A stretch of 22,341 nt of DNA from a virus. The stretch is from the IMG/VR virus record IMGVR_UViG_3300019776_000520, positions 1-22,341 of that record. One strand, given 5' to 3'. The notes under the pieces were generated by a model. It was not told the origin of the DNA, searched no databases, and was given only the letters and a program-made list of their open reading frames with translations. The position numbers and the translations under genes are program-made. This document shows, one piece after another, positions 1-7,000 of the stretch (its first letter is position 1; every line of letters starts with the position of its first letter).

Positions 1-1302
1 ACCCGTGCGGCCGACATTGTCGAGCTGTGCACCCGCCACGGTGTGGCCGCCCTCGCTGCGGGCATGATCCGCGCGGGCAACACTGTCGAACAAGCCAGCC
101 GCGCCGTGCTGGACGAACTGGCCCGCCGCGACAGCGCAGCCGGTGGCCACCGCAATGTGGGCCGTATCGAAACAGTGCGCGACGAAATGCAGGTGCGCAT
201 GGCCGGCATCGAGCAGGCCATCCTGCATCGCATTGCTCCAAGTACCGCGCTGGACGACAACGGCCGCCAGTACCGTGGCATGAGCCTGCTGGAGATCGGC
301 CGCGACTTCCTCGAAGCGCATGGTCAGCACACTCGCGGTCTTGACCGCATGACCCTGGCCTCTCGCATGCTGGAATTCCGCGCTGGTGGCATGCATGGCA
401 CCAGCGACTTCACCAGCCTGTTCGCCAACGTCGCCAACAAGCGCCTGCGCAACGCCTACGAGGAAAACGCTGGCTCTTATGCCCTGTGGGCTCGCCGCGC
501 GCCCAACGCGCCCGACTTCAAGAACCTGAGCGTCGTGCAGCTGGCTGGTGCGCCTGATCTGTTGCAAACCAACGAGGCGGGCGAGTTCAAGTACGGCGCC
601 ATGACGGATGGTGGTGAAACCTACGCTGTGCTGACCTATGGCCGCATCGTGTCGCTCACCCGCCAGGCCATCGTCAACGATGACCTGCGCGCCTTCGAGC
701 GCATGGTCACAGCCTTCGGCTTCGCGGCCCGCCGCCTCGAAAACCGCACGGTGTACGCCCAGCTCACGGCCAATGCCAACTTGGCTGACGGTGGCGCGCT
801 GTTCAACGCCACTGCAGCTACCACGGCAGGCGGCCACGCCAACCTGGGCACAGGTGCAGGCAGCGCACTGCAGTTCTCCAGCCTCACCGCTGGCCGCACG
901 GCGATGCGCCTGCAAAAGGGCTACGCCAACGAAGAGCTGAACCTTGCGCCCAGCTACCTGATTGTTCCTGCAGCGCTGGAGCAAACCGCCTACCAGCTCA
1001 CCAGCAGCAACTACGTGCCCAGCACGAAGGCCGAGGTCAATGAGTTCCGCGCTGGCGGCCGTACCGCCCTCACTCCGGTGGTCGAGCCGGTGCTGGACGC
1101 AAACAGCGCCACGGCCTGGTATCTGGCTGCCGCCAACTCCCAGGTGGATACGGTCGAGTACTGCTACCTCGACGGCGCAGAGGGTCCAGTCATCGAGTCG
1201 CAAGTCGGCTTCGAGACTGATGGCATTTCCTACAAGTGCCGCCTGGACTTCGCCGCCAAGGCCATCGACTTCCGGGGCCTCTACAAGGCGGCCGGCGCCT
1301 GA
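1..1302 (+). CDS. Prohead protease/major capsid fusion protein, C-terminal part (5' end outside the window)
   Basis: The frame is open from base 1 and ends at TGA 1300-1302, so at least 433 residues are present and the start is upstream. The C-terminal ~300 residues look like the major capsid domain of the fused prohead protease/major capsid proteins of betaproteobacterial prophages. Recognisable segments are SLWARRAPNAPDFKN-like (here YALWARRAPNAPDFKN), the GEFKYGAMTDGGETY stretch, and RIVSLTRQAIVNDDLRAF. The first ~90 residues (charged, helical) would be the linker or scaffold-like region between protease and capsid domains. The protein would be cleaved and assembled into the head shell. 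It is followed by a perfect hairpin and then the cement protein gene. Family assignment is from remembered sequence patterns. The protease part cannot be seen here. Confidence 0.85.
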   Translation, partial: TRAADIVELCTRHGVAALAAGMIRAGNTVEQASRAVLDELARRDSAAGGHRNVGRIETVRDEMQVRMAGIEQAILHRIAPSTALDDNGRQYRGMSLLEIGRDFLEAHGQHTRGLDRMTLASRMLEFRAGGMHGTSDFTSLFANVANKRLRNAYEENAGSYALWARRAPNAPDFKNLSVVQLAGAPDLLQTNEAGEFKYGAMTDGGETYAVLTYGRIVSLTRQAIVNDDLRAFERMVTAFGFAARRLENRTVYAQLTANANLADGGALFNATAATTAGGHANLGTGAGSALQFSSLTAGRTAMRLQKGYANEELNLAPSYLIVPAALEQTAYQLTSSNYVPSTKAEVNEFRAGGRTALTPVVEPVLDANSATAWYLAAANSQVDTVEYCYLDGAEGPVIESQVGFETDGISYKCRLDFAAKAIDFRGLYKAAGA

Positions 1303-1309
1303 TGCCGCA

Positions 1310-1332
1310 GCCAGGGCGCAATGCGCCCTGGC
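1310..1332 (+). promoter_or_regulatory. Perfect 10-bp hairpin just after the capsid gene
   Basis: GCCAGGGCGC, loop AAT, GCGCCCTGGC: a perfect 10-bp stem with a 3-nt loop, starting 8 nt after the capsid stop codon. There is no U-tract, so it is not a classical intrinsic terminator. It may stabilise the upstream mRNA or mark a processing or attenuation point, adjusting capsid against downstream expression (inference). Confidence 0.6.
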
Positions 1333-1366
1333 ACCTCCCCAGCTCATCTGACTTCAAGGAATCGAC

Positions 1367-1711
1367 ATGCGCAACTTCGTGCAAGGGGGCCAGACCCTCA
1401 CTCTCACCCCAGCGGCAGCCGTGGCTTCCGGCGTGGGGTATCTGTTCGGCGCCGGCCTGTTCGGCGTCGCCTGCAATGACGTGGCTGCCAATGCGGCCGG
1501 TGAGTTCCTCACTGAAGGCGTGGTAACCATCGGCAAGACCAGTGCGCTGGCCATCGCTGTGGGTGATCGGGTTTTCTGGGACGCAGCGAACAAGGTAGTC
1601 AACAAGACCACCACGGCCCAGCAATGCGTCGGCGTGGCCGTCGCGGCTGCCGCTAACCCATCGCCCACGGTGGTCATCAAGCTCGGCCAATACCTGCCCG
1701 CAGCCACCTGA
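1367..1711 (+). CDS. DUF2190-family capsid cement (decoration) protein
   Basis: A 114-residue protein starting at ATG 1367 with an AAGGA Shine-Dalgarno sequence at 1355-1359. The sequence is rich in Ala, Val and Gly and predicted beta. It begins MRNFVQGGQTLTLTPAA and contains a GDRVFWDAANKVVNKT segment. This matches the DUF2190 pattern of short beta-sandwich proteins, often annotated as capsid cement or misannotated as recombinase-like. Its place directly after the major capsid gene agrees with a head-decoration role. No catalytic residues are expected or seen. Confidence 0.75.
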   Translation: MRNFVQGGQTLTLTPAAAVASGVGYLFGAGLFGVACNDVAANAAGEFLTEGVVTIGKTSALAIAVGDRVFWDAANKVVNKTTTAQQCVGVAVAAAANPSPTVVIKLGQYLPAAT

Positions 1712-1730
1712 TAGCCAGAGCTTGAGCGCC

Positions 1731-2039
1731 ATGTCCCTCGCCCCCTTCGCCGCCCTCGAATCCCGCGTGAACAACGCGGTGTTCACGCGGCTGGCCAATG
1801 CCGAGGTGTCCATCGATGGCGGCAGTGCCATCGGTGGCATCTTTGACGATGGCTACGCCATGGGCTCGGTGGGGCCGTTGGGCATGAGCGGATCGCAGCC
1901 AACGGTGGCGGTCCCTTCCGCCCAGGTGCCAGCGCAGCCCGTAGGCAAGGCCATCACCGTCAACGGTGTTGCCTACCTGGTGGCTGCGGTGGAGCCCGAT
2001 GGTGTTGGGTCCACCCGCCTGCTGCTGGAGGCCGCATGA
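1731..2039 (+). CDS. Head-tail joining/attachment protein
   Basis: About 102 residues from ATG 1731 (MSLAPFAALESRVNNAVF...). An in-frame TTG at 1722 would add three residues, but the ATG has a nearby GAG motif and a more usual protein start. Size, the 'ALESRVNNAVFTRLANAEVSIDGG' opening and position between cement protein and tail genes fit the gpFII-like head-tail attachment group, which joins the finished head to the tail. The TGA overlaps the next gene's ATG (ATGA), so translation is probably coupled. The family call rests on context and length more than on a strong motif. Confidence 0.55.
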   Translation: MSLAPFAALESRVNNAVFTRLANAEVSIDGGSAIGGIFDDGYAMGSVGPLGMSGSQPTVAVPSAQVPAQPVGKAITVNGVAYLVAAVEPDGVGSTRLLLEAA

Positions 2040-2476
2040 CCGCCCCCACCAAGTTCGCCCAGGTGCTTGGCGCCATGCAGACAGCGCTGCAGGCCGCTGC
2101 GCCCGTGTCGCCCAACGTGTTTCGCGCCCGGGCCCGGGTGGTGCCGCAGCAGATGGCCACGGCCATCGTGGTGCGGCCAGCCCAGGCAGAGCGCGATGCA
2201 TCGGTGGGGCAGGGTGCCATGGCGCTGTGGCTCACCGCTGTGGCGGTGGACTGCTATGCACGCGGCACCACCGCCAGCCCGGTGGATGTGGTGGTGGACG
2301 AACTCATGGGCTCGGCCGTGCAGCGGCTGATGCAAGACCCATCCCTCGGCGGCCTGGTGGGGTCCATCGACCCCCAGGGCGTGGCCTGGGATTTCGACGT
2401 GGACGGCGACCAAACCGCCTGCGCCACGGTGACTTTCTACGTGCGGCACGTCACGGCGGCTGCGACCTTCTTCTGA
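2036..2476 (+). CDS. Tail completion/terminator-like protein
   Basis: A 146-residue soluble protein overlapping the previous gene by ATGA. It starts MTAPTKFAQVLGAMQTALQAA, has an alpha/beta pattern and ends in a strand-rich 'FDVDGDQTACATVTFYVRH' segment. Proteins of this size between the head-tail joiner and the tail tube normally cap the tail end (lambda gpU / gpZ-like roles). No diagnostic motif was identified, so the function is inferred from gene order. It could be a different minor tail protein. Confidence 0.5.
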   Translation: MTAPTKFAQVLGAMQTALQAAAPVSPNVFRARARVVPQQMATAIVVRPAQAERDASVGQGAMALWLTAVAVDCYARGTTASPVDVVVDELMGSAVQRLMQDPSLGGLVGSIDPQGVAWDFDVDGDQTACATVTFYVRHVTAAATFF

Positions 2477-2501
2477 TTCCCCTTCCAACGAGGTAACCCA
2501 A

Positions 2502-3152
2502 ATGGCAAACCCCATCTTCTGGACCAACGTAGGCATCGACGTGCAAACCGCACTGGCTGCTGCCGTCACCATCACCGCCATCAGCAAGGCCGCCACGGGC
2601 GTGGCCACGTACAGCGGTGGCATCAACCCCAGCAACGGTGACTACATCGCCATCTCGGCCAACGGCATGAGCCAGGTGAATGACCGCATCTTCCGCATCG
2701 CCAACGTCAACACCACCGCCAAGACGTTCGAGCTGGAGGGCGAAGACACCACGCTGTACGACACCTTCATCAACGGAAGCTACCAGATCATCACCTTTGG
2801 CGCGTCCTTCAGCACGGTGCAGAGCATCAGCCCCAGCGGTGGCGACTACGAAAAAGCCGATGTCACCACCATCCACGACCAGGTGCGCAAGCAGGTGCCC
2901 ACCATTGCGGCGCCCCTCACGCTGGCCATGACCAACTTCTTCGACCTGACGGACCCCGGCTTCGTGGAGTGCAACAAGGCCTACAAGTCCAAGACCAAGC
3001 GCGCCATCCGCCTGCGCTTCGGCACCGGCGCAAAGATGCTGATGACGGGCTATGTGGGCGCCGCCGGCGTGCCCACCGGCCAGGCCCAGGGCGTGGTGCA
3101 GACCCCTGTGTCCATCGAGGCGCAAAACCTCCCCACCGTCTACGCGAGCTGA
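2502..3152 (+). CDS. Major tail tube protein
   Basis: 216 residues from ATG 2502, with a GAGGT Shine-Dalgarno sequence about 10 nt upstream. The sequence has many short beta strands and an Ig-like or tube-like composition, including the 'RIFRIANVNTTAKTFELEGEDTT' strand-turn-strand region and a C-terminal 'KAYKSKTKRAIRLRF' segment. It begins MANPIFWTNVGIDVQTALA. Similar proteins are annotated as phage tail tube proteins in related prophages. Its place just before the tail assembly chaperone pair and the tape measure gene is the standard position for the tube subunit of a non-contractile tail, and no sheath gene is seen between them. It is followed by a strong hairpin. Confidence 0.75.
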   Translation: MANPIFWTNVGIDVQTALAAAVTITAISKAATGVATYSGGINPSNGDYIAISANGMSQVNDRIFRIANVNTTAKTFELEGEDTTLYDTFINGSYQIITFGASFSTVQSISPSGGDYEKADVTTIHDQVRKQVPTIAAPLTLAMTNFFDLTDPGFVECNKAYKSKTKRAIRLRFGTGAKMLMTGYVGAAGVPTGQAQGVVQTPVSIEAQNLPTVYAS

Positions 3153-3161
3153 TCGCGCACC

Positions 3162-3186
3162 GCGCATGCCGCACCCCGGCATGCGC
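3162..3186 (+). promoter_or_regulatory. Perfect 10-bp hairpin after the tail tube gene
   Basis: GCGCATGCCG, spacer CACCC, CGGCATGCGC: a perfect inverted repeat beginning 9 nt after the tail tube stop, in the 143-nt gap before the chaperone gene. There is no immediate U-run. The rest of the gap (3187-3295) is GC-rich and shows a short direct repeat, ATCGGGC, near 3270-3290. It may act as a 3' stabiliser or partial attenuator. Confidence 0.55.
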
Positions 3187-3295
3187 ACGGTTTCGTGCGC
3201 GGCACGGTGGGCTGCAAGGCCCGCTGGCTCCGTCTTTGCCCGAGCGGGCACGCCGCGCACTCCCTTCCCATCGGGCCTTTGATCGGGCTTTTCCC

Positions 3296-3631
3296 ATGTC
3301 TATCTCTCTCGTCATCTCTCCCAAGGTCAAGTTCCCTGTGAAGGGGACCATCAAGAACGAAGCCGGTGTGGACCAGCCGTTCGACTTCACCCTCACCTGC
3401 AAGCGCCTGGACACCGAAGAAATCCAGGCCAAAAAGAGCGAAGACGGCTCCTACGTGTACGTCGATTTCATGGCCGATGTCATTGAAGACTGGTCCGGCG
3501 TGAAAGACGGCGAAAAGCAAGCCGTGCCCTACACCCCCGAGGCGTGGCAGGCGCTCAGCAAGATCCCGGGCGTGGCCGCGCTGGCCTGGCACACCTACAT
3601 GCGCGAGAACGGCGCCAAGGAAAAAAACTAG
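3296..3631 (+). CDS. Tail assembly chaperone (gpG-like, unshifted product)
   Basis: 111 residues from ATG 3296 (MSISLVISPKVKFPVKGTI) to TAG 3629-3631. The frame is open further upstream, but this ATG follows the tube gene and gives the family's usual length. It is acidic and helical toward the C-terminus, with 'MADVIEDWSGVKDGEKQAVPYTPEAWQALSKIPGVAALAW'. Such proteins bind the tape measure protein and recruit tube subunits in long-tailed phages. The last codons GAA AAA AAC TAG contain the slippery heptamer A AAA AAC in the zero frame, so a fraction of ribosomes should continue into the next frame. That is the gpG/gpGT arrangement of lambda. No strong Shine-Dalgarno sequence is seen. Confidence 0.75.
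   Translation: MSISLVISPKVKFPVKGTIKNEAGVDQPFDFTLTCKRLDTEEIQAKKSEDGSYVYVDFMADVIEDWSGVKDGEKQAVPYTPEAWQALSKIPGVAALAWHTYMRENGAKEKN
3622..3628 (+). promoter_or_regulatory. -1 programmed ribosomal frameshift site (A AAA AAC)
   Basis: The heptamer A AAA AAC matches X XXY YYZ with the zero-frame codons AAA (3623-3625) and AAC (3626-3628), directly before the TAG at 3629. After a -1 slip the next codon is CTA (3628-3630), and the frame stays open to TAA 4054-4056 through a DUF1799-like protein. A small GC hairpin (CGGGTC/GACCCG) lies about 70 nt downstream. No closer strong stimulatory structure was identified by eye. Confidence 0.8.
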
Positions 3632-4056
3632 CCCAGGTCGCCCGCCGGATCGCTGAGCACAACCATGCGCGCCACTCTGCCCAACAGCCACAGCAGCCGG
3701 GTCCAGACCCGTCCAGCCCCATGGGTGGGCTGCTCTCGCAACTGGCGGCCGTGGGTGCGTTTGACGCGCAGGGCGAGCCAGACCCCGGGGGCGACATCGT
3801 GTACCTGTGGCCCGAATGCGTTGATGCATGGGGCCACTGGCAGCAGTTGCAAACCCAGTGGCGCACCGGCGTGGCTGGCGCCACGGGCCTCGACTACACC
3901 GGCGTGCGCGCCTACCTGGACGAGCAAGGCATCGAGCCCGGCCCCGAGCGGCGCGAGCTGTTCGCCTGCCTGCAGGCCTGCGAGTTCGCAAGCCTTGAAG
4001 CGTGGTCCGAGCTGCGCGCTAAAGAACCACGGCCACCACCCCTAACCAACCGGTAA
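3628..4056 (+). CDS. DUF1799-like extension, made as a -1 frameshift fusion to the tail chaperone (gpGT-like)
   Basis: The -1 frame entered at 3628 gives 142 residues (LAQVARRIAEHNHARHSAQQ...), so the full fusion would be about 253 residues. The C-terminal part has the pattern 'DIVYLWPECVDAWGHWQQLQTQWR' followed by 'TGLDYTGVRAYLDEQGI', which fits the phage DUF1799 family usually found after the tail chaperone gene. In lambda the T extension binds the tail tube subunit while G binds the tape measure, and the same role is inferred here. An independent start at ATG 3721 (MGGLLSQL) is possible but has no visible ribosome-binding site. The slippery site makes the fusion more likely. Confidence 0.75.
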   Translation, partial: LAQVARRIAEHNHARHSAQQPQQPGPDPSSPMGGLLSQLAAVGAFDAQGEPDPGGDIVYLWPECVDAWGHWQQLQTQWRTGVAGATGLDYTGVRAYLDEQGIEPGPERRELFACLQACEFASLEAWSELRAKEPRPPPLTNR

Positions 4057-4062
4057 CGCTGC

Positions 4063-7000
4063 ATGACCGCACCCCTTGGCATCACCCTCAGCCTCGACGG
4101 CGTACAAGCCACCGAGCAAGGCCTGCGCCGTGTGGCTGGCGGGGTGGACGCCGTTGGTGTGTCCGCCAAGCAGACGGCCGCCGCATTGCGTGGCGTGCCG
4201 GCGCAGTTCACCGACATCGTCACCAGCCTGGCCAGCGGCCAGGCGCCGCTCACTGTGTTCCTGCAGCAGGGCGGCCAGCTCAAAGACATGTTCGGCGGCG
4301 CAGGCAATGCCGCCAAGGCGCTGGGCGGGTATGTGGTGGGGCTGGTCAACCCGTTTACTGTGGCTGCGGCTGCGGGTGTCGCCCTGGCCCTGGCCTACAA
4401 GCAGGGCAGTGCAGAGGCTGATGCCTACGCCCGCTCCATCGCCCTGACGGGCAATGCTGCGGGCGTCACCACGTCGCAGCTGCAAGGTATGGCAGAGCGC
4501 GTGTCTGCCGTGGTGGGCACCCAGTCCAAGGCAGCCGAAGTGGTAGCCCAACTGGTGGGCACCGGCAGCATCGCATCGCAAAACCTGGAGCAATTCACCG
4601 CCACGGCCATCCGGCTGGAGCGCAATGCCGGTGTCGCCGTCAAGGACACGGTGAAAGAGTTTGCCGAGCTGGGCAAGGAGCCTGTGGAGGCGGCCAAGAA
4701 GCTCAATGAGCGGTACAACTACCTCACGGCGGCGGTGTACGAACAGATCAAGGCGCTGCAGGAGCAGGGCAAGGCCAGCGAAGCGGCAGCGCTCTCGCAG
4801 CAGTCCTACGACAAGGCCATGACCACCGTGGCTTCGACGCTCGAAGGGCGACTTGGTTACCTGGAGCGCGCATGGCGTGGCGTGGGTGATGGTGCCAAGT
4901 GGGCATGGGACCAGATGCTCAACGTTGGTCGCCCGAGTACTGCCAAGGATGCTGCGGATGAGGTGAGGTCGCGCCTTTCACGCCAACTGCAGGAGCTGGC
5001 GGACAAGCGGGCGATCAACCCAAACGCGGATACGTCAGGTCTGGAAAAGGGTATTGAAGTGCTCAGGCAGCGCCTGGGAGTCATGGAGAGTGATGAGCGC
5101 ATGTTGCGTCGTGCGGCAGACGCGCAGGCGGCGAGAACCCAGGCGGAAAGGGATGCCATTGTTGCCAGCGACGAACTTCAAAAGATTCAGGCCAAGGGGC
5201 TAACCCAGCGGCAGCAAATGAATAAGGAGCTGGAGAAGTACCGGCAGAACCTTGAGAAAGAGCGCGCGGTAAATCCCGGCTCCGCGACCTTGACGCCCGA
5301 AGCTATTGCCCGTGGCGAGCGCGCCATCCGCGACCAATTCAAGGACCAGGCGGGCGCATCCACCGGCGAATCCGAACTCGCCACCATCAAAGCCAAGATC
5401 ACCGAAACCGAAAAGTACATCGAGGCCCTGCGCACCCAGGGCCTGGAGGGTGCCAAGCTCAACGACGGCGAGCGCATGGCCCTCAAGATCAAGGAAGAGC
5501 TCAAGACCAGCATCACCGGCACCGCCCGCGCCAATAAAGAGCTGGCCCTGGTGGAGGCTGAAAAGCTCGGCCTGGTGCAGCGTGCCGCAGCGGCTGAAGA
5601 GCAGCGCCAGAAGGCTGTCAAAAAGTCCACCGACGAATACGCCAAGCTGGTCGAGAGCACCTTCAAGGCCGCCGATGCCCTGCAAGACCAGGCAGACAAG
5701 CAGCAGGCCGCCAACGCCGTGTACGGCAAGGGCGCCGCCGCCATCGATGAGCTGGCCCTGACCACCCTCAAGTCCCGCATGGCCGAGGCCCAGGCCTCCG
5801 ACAGCTTCAGCGAAAAGTACATCGCCGCGCTGGAGGCTCAGATCCAGGCGCAGGAGCGCCTGAACGCCGCCCGCGCCGAAGGCCGGTTCAAGGAGATGAA
5901 CGAATCCCTGGACCGCGAACTGGCCGCTGCCAACCAGCAGGCCGCGCTGTACCAGGACGAACTGCGCCTCACGGGCCTGTCGGCCCTGGAGCGCGCCAAG
6001 ATCGTCGCCCTGCGCCAGTCCGAGCTGGAGCTGGCCCGCGACCTCGAAAAGATCGAACAGGGCGGATTCAAAGACGCTGAAAAAGAACAGCTGCGCATTG
6101 TTGCCCGCGAAAAGCAGCGCGTGGCAGGCTCCGCCGCCGTCAACAAGGTTATCCAGGACGATTTCACCCGCACGTCAGAAACCATCGAGCGCTCGCTCAC
6201 CGACGCGCTGCTGCGCGGCTTCGAGTCGGGCAAGGGCTTCGCCAAGAACCTGCGCGACACCGTCGTCAACATGTTCAAGACGCTGGTGCTGCGGCCCATC
6301 ATCAGCGCCATCATCAACCCCGTGGCGGGCGCCATCACTGGCGCGCTGGGCTTGGCTGGCACTGCCAGCGCTGCCACTGCGGCGGCCAGCGGCGGCAGCA
6401 TCCTGGGCAGCGCAGGGGGCATCCTCAGCGGCGTGGGCGCACTGGCGGGCAACTTTGGTGCAGGCCTTACCACCGGCTTCTCTGGCCTCATGGCGGGCAA
6501 CCTGGGCTCTACGCTGGGCCTTGGTACAGGCCTCATCGGCTCTGGCGCAACGGCGGGCGGCATTGGCACCATTGTGGGCGCATTGGGGCCCATCGCCCTG
6601 GGCATCGGCGCCCTGGTAGCCATCAGCAAAGCCACCAAGGGCGAAACCCGCACCGGCGGCCAGTTCGGCGTGTCGTTCGACGGCACCGTGACCAACCAGC
6701 GCCGTGACCAGGTTTACACCTACCAGGGCCAGCAGTTCGACCGCGACTTCTCCAACGGCCAGCGCAACGCGCTGATCGCTGGCCAGGCCTACCGCCTGGA
6801 AGGCGACCCGGTGCAGAACGAGCAGGCTATCCGCGATGCGGTCTCGGGCACGGCCAGCGGCATCAATGCCTTCCTGAAGGCGTTGGGCAGCAAGGCCACC
6901 CTGACGGGCTTCTCGGCAGGTCTGGAAACGTCCAGCAAAGGCCGGGGCGGTGTGTTCGCGGGCGGCATCTTGTCCGATGGCACCACCTTCGGCGAGAGCG

